Shown here: piece after piece, positions 50,392 to 59,323 of the stretch
How the letters are laid out: each line of letters opens with the position of its first letter
Numbering within the stretch: position 1 is the stretch's first letter
Assembly: GCA_018660835.1 (NCBI GenBank)
Contig: JABJJN010000072.1
Coordinates: 1 to 64,000 of the forward strand
Direction: 5' to 3'
DNA from: Gemmatimonadota bacterium
Lineage (GTDB): Bacteria > Latescibacterota > UBA2968 > UBA8231
Length of the DNA stretch: 64,000 nucleotides
Position numbers and translations under genes: made by a program
Notes under the pieces: generated by a model
The model's input: the letters and a program-made list of their open reading frames with translations, nothing else
What the model was told of the DNA's origin: nothing
Databases searched by the model: none

Positions 50392-51417
50392 TCAGGTAAG
50401 AGCGACGGCTGTTGCACCTTCGTCAGCAGCAGCCTGAATCCTGATGGCCGTACGTGATGAGGCGAGCACCTGGTCTGTTGTCAGCTCCCCCTCCAGCGGT
50501 TCGTCCTGGTTGATCGATCTCAAGAAAGCATCGAGGTAGCCTGGACCCGAGTCGTCGAGGGGAATCTGCTCACCCTCCGTATCCTCAGCTCGTAGCAGAT
50601 GGACCGTGGGCATGTTCGTTCCTGCCTCCAGCATTCCATCTCGCCCCCACCAGGTCATTCGCCAATAGTATGGCATGGAATAGCCCGGCCCGTCGGGGGC
50701 GAAATAGGAGAGATCTCCAAGGACACCTGCGCCATTGTCCAGGGTCAGCATCACCTGCGCGCCGTCTTCGAAATGCGGATACTGCGGAGCAAAGGCATTC
50801 CAGCATCGTGCCGCTTCGACGCGTGCGATCTGATGACCACAGGCCCAGGGGATGCTGTCGATCGCATGGATGCCGATATCGTTGATCGTACCCCCATGCT
50901 CACCAGGTTCAAAATACCATTCGGGTCTCGATCCGAGCAGTAGGGGATGCTGGCCACCAAATTGAATGGCGTGCACTTCGCCGATGGCACCCTCCTGCAG
51001 CAGGCGGCGCGTCGTACGCATGAATGGGCCGTCGCGCATCCCGAGCATACAACTGACTTGAAGCCCGCCGTCGGCAGCCAGGGTACTGATCTGGTCGATT
51101 TCCGCCAGGCGGGTACATGCAGGTTTGTCTGCAATCACGTGGTGGCCCGCTTCCAGACCGGCAACGAGCAACCTTCCTCGTCGGGCGAAGGTGTCACCGA
51201 CGGCAACGATGTCACACTCGGTGGCGCTCAGCAGATCGTCGGCTTTCTCGTGCGTGAACTCGACTCGCCCCTTGTCGGTCAGATCTGCCCGTGTAGCAGC
51301 ATCTTCCTCACACACTGCGACGATCTCTAAATCCTCCCGCTCTCTTGCCGCATCATATAAGGAGAGGATGTGGCCATGACGAAAACCGATGAAGGCAATC
51401 CGGTGCGTCATCTTCAT
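50392..51417 (-). CDS. Gfo/Idh/MocA-family oxidoreductase
   Basis: IAFIGFRHGHILSLYDAA, VIADKPACT, NDIGIHAID. Confidence 0.87.
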   Translation of the reverse strand: MKMTHRIAFIGFRHGHILSLYDAAREREDLEIVAVCEEDAATRADLTDKGRVEFTHEKADDLLSATECDIVAVGDTFARRGRLLVAGLEAGHHVIADKPACTRLAEIDQISTLAADGGLQVSCMLGMRDGPFMRTTRRLLQEGAIGEVHAIQFGGQHPLLLGSRPEWYFEPGEHGGTINDIGIHAIDSIPWACGHQIARVEAARCWNAFAPQYPHFEDGAQVMLTLDNGAGVLGDLSYFAPDGPGYSMPYYWRMTWWGRDGMLEAGTNMPTVHLLRAEDTEGEQIPLDDSGPGYLDAFLRSINQDEPLEGELTTDQVLASSRTAIRIQAAADEGATAVALT

Positions 51418-51665
51418 TCCTTTCAGCCCTGGAGAAACTAGGAACCTCGTGCGTCCCTGCAGAGGCGCCAACCTGATTCGGACTCAGCACGTCGTCAAGT
51501 CGATCCCGGGCCTGAGATGTATGCGTTGCCGACTTGGACGAATGCCGGTTACCTTAGAAGGTAGCCTCGATGGTGTTGTGCGCCTTCGGTTTTCGCTACC
51601 CCATCATTGCCAGCCACTGTGCCGGCATAAACACCTACGGGCCCCTTACTTTATTGAATCTCACG

Positions 51666-52211
51666 ATGTGTAGAAGTCTTCGACAGTTGATCTACGCGAG
51701 CATCGTGATGCTCTGTGCTTGTGCAGGCATCACGCCTGCACCTCGCTATACGGGCGGTCAGTCGACGACATCGACCGCAACAACTGCGATCGGATCGGAA
51801 CTCAAGACTCGCCAGCGGGCACGTCTTCAGGGTGGTGACCGTCGCTTGATGGGCGTGATCGAGGGCTATCTCGGCATTCCATATCTGTGGGGTGGCACCA
51901 CGCGTCGCGGCATGGACTGCTCGGCGCTGACACGTGCCGTCGTCCGTGAAGCCTACGGGGTCGAATTGCCACGCACCTCCCGGCAGATGTACGAACTTGG
52001 CAAACCGACGGATCGCCAGAAACTACGTGCCGGTGACCTGGTATTTTTCCGCATCGACGACTCAGGGCCTGGCGTGTCTCATGTCGGGATCTATGTCGGC
52101 GATGGCCAGTTCGCTCACGCCAGTTCCAGCCGTGGGGCAGTAATCGACCCACTCGGCTCCTCCTATTTCGACAAGCGCTATGCAGGCGCCCGCCGCATCC
52201 TTCTGGACTGA
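51666..52211 (+). CDS. NlpC/P60-family cell wall hydrolase lipoprotein
   Basis: LCAC lipobox, GIPYLWGGTTRRGMDCSALTRAV, SHVGIYVGDGQFAHASS. Confidence 0.92.
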   Translation: MCRSLRQLIYASIVMLCACAGITPAPRYTGGQSTTSTATTAIGSELKTRQRARLQGGDRRLMGVIEGYLGIPYLWGGTTRRGMDCSALTRAVVREAYGVELPRTSRQMYELGKPTDRQKLRAGDLVFFRIDDSGPGVSHVGIYVGDGQFAHASSSRGAVIDPLGSSYFDKRYAGARRILLD

Positions 52212-53589
52212 GTTTTCGTCCACGTCACGAATTGTGTGGTTTGGCGCCGCACTGTGCCTGGCCGCCACCGTGGGGTTGCAGAGCATCGACGATCTGGCTC
52301 TCAGAGTAGAGCAGGTGTGGGCGTGGTCTCTGCTTTGCCTGGTTGGCTGCGGTCTCATCGTCTGGCGAGTGCGCCAGGCGCATGTCTCCCTCGGGGTCAT
52401 TCTCGTCACTGCGGCGTTGATGCGACTGATTTTGCTGCCGACGGAGCCAAGCCTTTCTGAAGATATCTATCGCTACCTCTGGGATGGTCGCGTGCAAAAC
52501 GCCGGGATGAATCCCTATACCCACGCACCGGATAGTGAAGCGGTCGCCCACCTGCGCGACTCACGATGGAGCCGCATCAATCACCGCCAGGTGCCCACGG
52601 TCTATCCTCCCTTCGCCCAATGGATCTTTGCGGCAGCTACCGGGCTCGGTGGCGGCGCGACAAGTCTGAAGTTTGTGCTCCTGTTGTTTGATGCCATCAC
52701 CATCTGTGCCATCATGGGTCTCCTGCGACAGCGACATCGGGACCCGGCCTGGGTCTCGCTATACGCCCTGCATCCCTTGCCCCTGCTGGAGATTGCCGGG
52801 TCGGGGCATGTGGATGCAATCGGCATCGGTGCACTGATGGCGAGTCTCTTCTGGTTGGGTCAGTCGCGCCGGTGGCTGGCAGCGGCAGGCCTCGCCGTCG
52901 CGACAATGGCCAAATTAATCCCCGTCATCTGCGCTGTTGCCTTCTGGCGCCACTGGCGGCCTGTCCATCGTGGCTGGTCAACGTGGATTGATCCACGACC
53001 TCGAGTGCCCTTCGCCCTGACGGCTGGGCTGATTGTCGGTGGATACGCAGTCTTCCTTGCAGATGGCACCGATATTTTTCGTGGGCTCCAGACATATGCT
53101 CTTAAGTGGAGATTTAACGATAGCGTCTTCTCGATCGTCTATGATCTACTACGAGATCCGTCTCTCACCTGGGACGATCCGGCCCTGTTACTTGCCCGCA
53201 AGATTTGTGGTGCCCTGTGGATCGGATGGATGCTTTGGGTTATGCGCTGGCGAGATCCACTGCGGATCAGTTTCGGGCTCCTCGGAGCCTACATCGTGTT
53301 GTCACCCACGGTCCATCCTTGGTATTTGCTCTGGGTCCTGCCATTTCTGTCCGTCTTCCCGAGACCGGCATGGATCTTCTGGAGTTGGTCAATCCTGCTG
53401 TCCTATGAAGTGCTAACTGGCTATCGGCAGAGTGGGATATGGGAACCATCGTCGTGGGTGTGGTGGGCGCAGTATGCACCCTTTTTCCTCCTGCTTGTTG
53501 TCGATGGTTGGCGGCTGGGGAGCAATCGTTGGCAGACCAGATGGGCGCAGAATGCACCCAAGGAACAGTCTTTGGCATCCGACGTCTGA
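52180..53589 (+). CDS. GT-C type membrane glycosyltransferase
   Basis: Many TM helices, EPSLSEDIYRYLWDGRVQNAGMNPY, YPPFAQWIFA. Confidence 0.78.
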   Translation: MQAPAASFWTEFSSTSRIVWFGAALCLAATVGLQSIDDLALRVEQVWAWSLLCLVGCGLIVWRVRQAHVSLGVILVTAALMRLILLPTEPSLSEDIYRYLWDGRVQNAGMNPYTHAPDSEAVAHLRDSRWSRINHRQVPTVYPPFAQWIFAAATGLGGGATSLKFVLLLFDAITICAIMGLLRQRHRDPAWVSLYALHPLPLLEIAGSGHVDAIGIGALMASLFWLGQSRRWLAAAGLAVATMAKLIPVICAVAFWRHWRPVHRGWSTWIDPRPRVPFALTAGLIVGGYAVFLADGTDIFRGLQTYALKWRFNDSVFSIVYDLLRDPSLTWDDPALLLARKICGALWIGWMLWVMRWRDPLRISFGLLGAYIVLSPTVHPWYLLWVLPFLSVFPRPAWIFWSWSILLSYEVLTGYRQSGIWEPSSWVWWAQYAPFFLLLVVDGWRLGSNRWQTRWAQNAPKEQSLASDV

Positions 53590-53597
53590 GGTTTGGA

Positions 53598-53631
53598 GGG
53601 AATATGGCTTGTTAGTGGTGCGTATATTCCC
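53598..53631. promoter_or_regulatory. Inverted repeat GGGAATAT-N18-ATATTCCC upstream of the TPR gene
   Basis: Perfect 8-bp arms. Confidence 0.4.
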
Positions 53632-53694
53632 TATTTCCAGATGGTGAGTCCCCAGATCCCCTGTCGTCATCCACGCAGAAATTCTCGGACATCT

Positions 53695-54459
53695 ATGGTA
53701 TCAAGACGAAACTCGATCACCTGTGCACTGTTGGTCGCTGGCCTCACACTCAGTGGCTGCATGCAAACAGTGCGCCGTCCAACTCAAAGTGCGCCATGGT
53801 GGGCAACGCAGGTCGATCTCGAATCGCCGTCATCAGCAGGTGGAGGTGTAGCGGACTCGCTGGCTGCAAGCCGGCTGGATTCCAGCACTCACGATGCAGT
53901 GGATGACATCAGCCGTGCGGACTCGCTGGCAGTCGCTCCTGATTCCGAGACATCGACGAGCCTGCCCATGGCAGGACCACGGATCTACGGCATCGGCCCT
54001 ATCGAGCAGTCCGAGGAACACGACCATCCAGACGTTGTAGAGTTGAGTGACGCCCAGCGCAGGCAGATGCGAGACTCGGCAGCCAGGCGCAGTGGCGAGG
54101 AACGTGATCGGGTAGAACAGGTGAATGCGTATGCCCTATGGTGCGTCGAACGCGAGATGTGGGCAGAAGCACGTACCCATCTGGAGCAGGCCGTGGCAAG
54201 AGACAGTCTGGCCTCGAGTCTGCACAACAATCTGGGCATCCTGTACGAGCGCCTCGGTGAACCCGTGAAGGCACGTGCAGCGTATGAACGCGCCCTCGTG
54301 CTCCAACCGGGCAAGGGTGCGTATCAGAGCAATCTTCGCCGTCTGGACGGTGCCGATGTCAGCCACTCAGAGGACGACAAGGAGCATCTGCGACGACGAA
54401 GCGACTACGATCAGAGTGGTGATCAAACAGACGATCTGTTCAGAATGGTGCATGATTGA
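53695..54459 (+). CDS. TPR-containing lipoprotein
   Basis: LTLSGCMQ lipobox; TPR-like ARTHLEQAVARDSLASSLHNNLGILYERLGEPVKARAAYERALVLQPG. Confidence 0.8.
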   Translation: MVSRRNSITCALLVAGLTLSGCMQTVRRPTQSAPWWATQVDLESPSSAGGGVADSLAASRLDSSTHDAVDDISRADSLAVAPDSETSTSLPMAGPRIYGIGPIEQSEEHDHPDVVELSDAQRRQMRDSAARRSGEERDRVEQVNAYALWCVEREMWAEARTHLEQAVARDSLASSLHNNLGILYERLGEPVKARAAYERALVLQPGKGAYQSNLRRLDGADVSHSEDDKEHLRRRSDYDQSGDQTDDLFRMVHD

Positions 54460-57400
54460 GAACCGAAAAGGTCCGCGCGTGATTATCCCCTCCCTGTTTC
54501 GCACGCTCGTGTTGTTGGCGGCATGCCTCATGCTGCCCATTCCATCTGCTGCTCAGGATATCGTCTCTTCTCAGTTGCGTCAGGGGTTTGGTCGCAACAA
54601 GGTCCGCTACAAGGCCTTTGACTGGCACTTCGTGGAGAGTGAGCATCTGCTGCTCCACTACGAACCAGAATTTGAAGATCTCGCCGATCGAGCCGTCGAA
54701 TACCTCGAGGACGCGTACGCCCACATCAGCGGGATCATGCGACATGAGCTGTCGACGAAACCACCGATCGTCATCTTCAAGTCACACTATGAGTTCCAGC
54801 AGACCAATATCATCCAGTCCTTCCTGCCTCCCGGTGTCGCCGGTTTCGCCGAGCCTCTGAGATATCGGATGGTCATCCCCTTCAATGGGGATCTGGATGA
54901 CTTCAACAATGTCCTCACCCATGAGTTGATGCACATCTTTCAGTATGACGTGGTCAACCGGGGACCCGTCAAGCGGATTTCTAATCCCATTGCCAGTCCA
55001 CCGACGTGGATCATGGAGGGGATGGCAGAATACTCGACGCAGGAAATGAATACCATCGATGAGATGGTCCTGCGCGATGCTGTGCTCACGGATGGCCTGA
55101 TCCCGCTGGAAGTGATGGATGCGAGCTGGCACTATCTGCCGAATCCCTTCCTCGCGTACAAGCAGAGCCACAGCATCGTCGAATATATCGCGGACAATTT
55201 CGGTCCTGAAAAAGTGAGCCGCATGCTGCGCGCCTGGGATCGCCAGAGTGGCTCAGATCGTCTGCTCGAACGCCTGATAGATATGGACATGGAGGCCCTC
55301 GACGAGCGCTGGCAGGCGCATATGCGCAAAACCTACTGGCCGCTGCTGCAGACACGGGACTACGTATCGGAATTCGCTGAACGCATTATAGAATCAGACG
55401 ATTTCTTCGGACTCTATACGTCTCCCGACTGGTCTCTGGGGGGCGACATGCTGGCCGTGCTGAGCACCGACGGTGTTGAGCAGCATGTAGACATCATTCG
55501 AATAAGCAGTGGCAAGCTGGTCGAACGCGTCAGCAGTGGTATGCGTACGCGGCAGTATGATGATTTGACGTTCAACGATGGTACCGTCGCCTGGGGTGCC
55601 GATGGACGTACCATCGCGTTCGTCGCAAAGGACGGATCTGCAGACCGGATTTTGCTCTGGGACCTGTACGACAAACGCCTGGGGACTTCCTTCACATTTG
55701 AAGGGATTGAGATCATCGAAGGTCTTGATTTTGATCCCACCAGTGGACGTCTTGCTTTTGTCGGCACAGGCTACGGCCAGAGCGATGTCTACGTCGTCGA
55801 CACAGCGACGGGTGAGCTGCAGCAGATCACTGGCACACCACAACGCGACAGTTACCCTTCCTTCAGTCCTGATGGTCGCTATCTGGCCTACAGTGCCAAG
55901 CAGGGCCACCAATTCGACATTCGCGCCTACGACTTTGACAATGATACGGTGTCGACGATTGTCGCTTCACCGACTGATGATCTGTGGCCCGAGTGGCTCC
56001 CCGCAGGCAACAAGATCCTCTTTGTCTCCACGCGCGACGGGATCAACGATCTGTTCGTCTACCATATGGAGCAGGAGCAAGAGTATCGGCTCACACGTAC
56101 CGTCAGTGGCATCATGGCGCCGCGATTGTCTCCGGATGGTCAACAGGTCGTTATGAGCACGTACTATCATGGGCGTCGTGAACTGTATCTAATGGACATG
56201 CCTTCCTGGCCGGAGATCAGACGCAAGGATGGAGAACTGGCCGCGCGTGCGAGCGGCGCATCTGGCCAAGAGGCCGCCGCAGCGAAGGTCGACAGGGCAG
56301 AACAAGCGCAGTCTGTGTCGCAGCCAATAGAGAGGGTCGAGACTTCCACGCGCCTGGGTCTGGAGGAGGCAGTGGCCCTGCTCGCCCAGAAGGAACGCGG
56401 GAACCAGGCCGTGAAACTCGCGGACACACGTACAGATATGAGTGATGAGACGATATCGAGCGTCTCCTCGTCACCGACTGTGGCCACTGCCGACATCGAG
56501 TTGTCGAGTTTCTTTGACGACGACCTCGACCTGGAGCACCTGCCACGTCGTCGATATCGGCCAAAGCTTGAATTCGACGGTATTTCCTTGCAGGCCGGTT
56601 ACTACTCCGGCTTCCTGTCGGGTATCGCCCAGCTGAGCATGAGTGATCTGCTAGGCAATCACTCTGCGAGTATGTTCACCGACTATGTCGGGTCACAGGA
56701 GATCAGCAATGATTTCACCTTCGCCCTCAGCTACGCCTATTTCGGTCGTCGCGCCACGTACAGCGCGACGATATTCAACTGGAATCAGTATTACAACGAC
56801 ACGCAGGGGCGCGGTCCAGTCGGCGGCTACTACCCCGTTGGCACAACAAGCCTGACACAGGGGCTGATTCGATCACGACAAAGTGGCCTGCTCGCGGACG
56901 TCACCTATCCTCTCGATGTGTTCCGTCGAGTCGAACTTTCATATTCCTTCGTCGACGAGGTTCGTGAGGTCGCCTGGCCTGTGACAGAACCGGTAGAGGC
57001 TTTTGGCACACACCTGGTCAAGACAGCCTATGTCCATGATTCACTGAACAATGGACTCCTTGGCCCGACGGCGGGACGCCGCTACTACATATCGATCGGA
57101 CGTGCCTTCGAGCTTGTGGATGGCGATCGATCCTTCACGCATCTGGAAGCCGACTATCGTCACTATTTCAGACTTGGCAGGTGGTCCGTTTTGGGAATCC
57201 GGGGAGTCGGAGTCGGTTCACTCGGCCGCGACGGGCTTGCCTACAATCTGGGCGGCCCTGCCTGGTTTCTGCCATTCTCTCCTGGTTACAACCTCAACCT
57301 GGGTCCGCTGCGGGGTTATTCATTCTCCGAATTCAGCGGCTCTCGTGTGGTACTGCTGAATTCGGAAGTTCGCGTTCCCTTCATTCGCAATATCACCTTT

Positions 57401-57679
57401 GGCTGGCCGGGGAATTTCGCCATCCCCGCCGTGGACGGTGCGTTTTTCGTCGATGTGGGGGGAGCCTGGAACAAGGGCCAGGATCTGAACCTGTGGCCGT
57501 TGCAGGATCCTCTGATTCCATACAGTCCCGCCACGGATGAAGCACGACTGCAGGGCGGCATGGGCTTCAGTTTCCTCGTCTACTTTTTGGCACCACTCAA
57601 CTTCGAATTTGCGCGCCGCACAGATTTCCGCGAATACTCCGACTGGCGCATGCATTTCAGCTTCGGTAAGGCCTTCTAA
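54452..57679 (+). CDS. HExxH peptidase - TolB-like beta-propeller - Omp85/BamA-type barrel fusion
   Basis: Signal peptide; NVLTHELMHIFQYD and WIMEGMAEY; repeated FSPDGRYLAYSA / LSPDGQQVVMS; C-terminal barrel ending MHFSFGKAF. Confidence 0.88.
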   Translation: MIENRKGPRVIIPSLFRTLVLLAACLMLPIPSAAQDIVSSQLRQGFGRNKVRYKAFDWHFVESEHLLLHYEPEFEDLADRAVEYLEDAYAHISGIMRHELSTKPPIVIFKSHYEFQQTNIIQSFLPPGVAGFAEPLRYRMVIPFNGDLDDFNNVLTHELMHIFQYDVVNRGPVKRISNPIASPPTWIMEGMAEYSTQEMNTIDEMVLRDAVLTDGLIPLEVMDASWHYLPNPFLAYKQSHSIVEYIADNFGPEKVSRMLRAWDRQSGSDRLLERLIDMDMEALDERWQAHMRKTYWPLLQTRDYVSEFAERIIESDDFFGLYTSPDWSLGGDMLAVLSTDGVEQHVDIIRISSGKLVERVSSGMRTRQYDDLTFNDGTVAWGADGRTIAFVAKDGSADRILLWDLYDKRLGTSFTFEGIEIIEGLDFDPTSGRLAFVGTGYGQSDVYVVDTATGELQQITGTPQRDSYPSFSPDGRYLAYSAKQGHQFDIRAYDFDNDTVSTIVASPTDDLWPEWLPAGNKILFVSTRDGINDLFVYHMEQEQEYRLTRTVSGIMAPRLSPDGQQVVMSTYYHGRRELYLMDMPSWPEIRRKDGELAARASGASGQEAAAAKVDRAEQAQSVSQPIERVETSTRLGLEEAVALLAQKERGNQAVKLADTRTDMSDETISSVSSSPTVATADIELSSFFDDDLDLEHLPRRRYRPKLEFDGISLQAGYYSGFLSGIAQLSMSDLLGNHSASMFTDYVGSQEISNDFTFALSYAYFGRRATYSATIFNWNQYYNDTQGRGPVGGYYPVGTTSLTQGLIRSRQSGLLADVTYPLDVFRRVELSYSFVDEVREVAWPVTEPVEAFGTHLVKTAYVHDSLNNGLLGPTAGRRYYISIGRAFELVDGDRSFTHLEADYRHYFRLGRWSVLGIRGVGVGSLGRDGLAYNLGGPAWFLPFSPGYNLNLGPLRGYSFSEFSGSRVVLLNSEVRVPFIRNITFGWPGNFAIPAVDGAFFVDVGGAWNKGQDLNLWPLQDPLIPYSPATDEARLQGGMGFSFLVYFLAPLNFEFARRTDFREYSDWRMHFSFGKAF

Positions 57680-58380
57680 TGCAGCGCTGGTTAATTTCCC
57701 TGCTGGTCCTTTCCCTGATGGCCTGTTCGGGACGTGTTCCTGGACGTAGTACAGTGCCCGTTGAATTTCGCGCCCCATCGGTCCCCGATTCGGAAGTTCA
57801 ACCCATCCTGCAGGATGTCATGGTCGTCGGCGTCGTATCCGAGACAAACATTGAGCCTCAGCGCAATGTTGATATCGAGCGGATCATGGGCCGATTGACA
57901 GACGCCACCGCTCGTGGGCTACGAAATCTGACGGATCGGCGCGTCGTGAGTCAGGACGAGATTCGCTGGCATTTCAAGGATATTGTCCTCGACTCTTCCC
58001 ACGTTTTCAGTGACAGTGTGATGCTGCAGATGCGGGAGGATCTTGAGTTGGACGCGCTCGTGCATGTGTCCCTGCGCGGCATGGAAGCGCACATGACGGC
58101 CGTGTCTCCTGGTCCCCAGGGCCGCGCCGTACACGCTCCTGGTGTAAATCTCACAGTCGAACTCGAGTTGACGTTGGTGAATCTCGTCAGCGGCGACCGC
58201 TGGACGCAGAAGGGTAAGCGGAGCAGTTGGGAACCTGTACAGCGAGACGTGGTGGGTGGGGGAGATCGCACAGAGCAGCAATTGCTGACCGCTCTGGCTG
58301 GCCCCATGCGTGAGTTCCTCTCACGGGTGTCTCCTCCTCCGCGTCGACAGCTTCGTCAGTTCGATGTGAGTGGTGACTGA
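57679..58380 (+). CDS. Uncharacterised lipoprotein coupled to the Omp85 fusion
   Basis: LLVLSLMACSG lipobox; TAATG overlap with upstream gene. Confidence 0.7.
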   Translation: MQRWLISLLVLSLMACSGRVPGRSTVPVEFRAPSVPDSEVQPILQDVMVVGVVSETNIEPQRNVDIERIMGRLTDATARGLRNLTDRRVVSQDEIRWHFKDIVLDSSHVFSDSVMLQMREDLELDALVHVSLRGMEAHMTAVSPGPQGRAVHAPGVNLTVELELTLVNLVSGDRWTQKGKRSSWEPVQRDVVGGGDRTEQQLLTALAGPMREFLSRVSPPPRRQLRQFDVSGD

Positions 58381-58427
58381 TTCCCACTCACTCATTCTGC
58401 CATTCACTAGTCTGACAATCGTATGAC

Positions 58428-58466
58428 AAAAAGGGCGCCCCTCCTGCAGGAGGGGCGCCCTTTTTT
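58428..58466. terminator. Bidirectional intrinsic terminator
   Basis: AAAAAGGGCGCCCCTCC-TGCA-GGAGGGGCGCCCTTTTTT between convergent genes. Confidence 0.95.
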
Positions 58467-58488
58467 CTTTGGGGATGGATCCGTGCGT

Positions 58489-59208
58489 CTAGCGCTTCTT
58501 CTTCCGCCTCTTGGCTGCTGAGCTTCCACTGCTCTCAGAGGAGGAGGAGGTCGTTGAGGACGACGTACTGGATGTCGTCACACGCCCACTTGATGCGGCT
58601 GGCCGCGTCGTTCGTACCGCTGACGTCGTCTTGCGTTCTGGCTGGGTGCGCTGAGTCCAGGCACGTTCAGCTTGGCGCTGTTTGCTACGCACTTGGGTGG
58701 CGCGCTCCGCGTCGGAGAGCGGATCACTGATGGAGCCGACGCCCTGTCCCTGGTTCCGTACGAGGGTATCGAGAGACTCAGTCGTGATCAGTTGGTAACC
58801 TGGTGGAATGTATGCACCGCGTGAGTCCTGGTAATACGGATCGTAGCCGTAGCCATAGGGCCCGGCGTTGGAACCGTAACCATAACCACCCGAATAGAGG
58901 CCTCCGTAGGGCCCGTAGGCGTAGGGTGAACCAAATCCATACAAGCCGTACAAGGAGTCATAGCCAAGGACTGGAACGCCGGCAGACTGCCGTGGGCCAT
59001 AGCCATATGGGTAGTGATCACTGTCATCGAAGTCGCCTACCCTGGGTGATACTGAGGCGTCATCAGCATCCCAGGTGTAAGCCTCGGTCGTTGACCGAAC
59101 AGCACCCTGAGAAGCGAAACCAGGTGCCTGCAGCAGCGTATAGCAACCACTGAGCGCCAGTGCGCTGATGGCGGTGGCGATCCAGACGACGGTGGGTCGG
59201 CGGATCAT
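58489..59208 (-). CDS. Gly/Tyr-rich low-complexity lipoprotein with Ser/Thr tract and basic tail
   Basis: MIRRPTVVWIATAISALALSGCYTLL lipobox; YPYGYGP...GPYGGLYSGGYGYGSNAGPYGYGYDPYY; ...SSAAKRRKKKR. Confidence 0.75.
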   Translation of the reverse strand: MIRRPTVVWIATAISALALSGCYTLLQAPGFASQGAVRSTTEAYTWDADDASVSPRVGDFDDSDHYPYGYGPRQSAGVPVLGYDSLYGLYGFGSPYAYGPYGGLYSGGYGYGSNAGPYGYGYDPYYQDSRGAYIPPGYQLITTESLDTLVRNQGQGVGSISDPLSDAERATQVRSKQRQAERAWTQRTQPERKTTSAVRTTRPAASSGRVTTSSTSSSTTSSSSESSGSSAAKRRKKKR

Positions 59209-59323
59209 GGCTTCCTCCTCTGAGTCAGAAACGACTGCACCTGGCAGGCTGATCGGGCTCAAGATCACCCGAGGCCTCATGACTTCAATGTACTGATGCG
59301 CGATGAAGCGTCAAAAAAAGATA

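Noticed and set aside
54275-54451. Upstream extension of the Omp85-fusion ORF
   Set aside because: Lies inside the TPR gene in another frame; ATG at 54452 gives a proper signal peptide and coupled start
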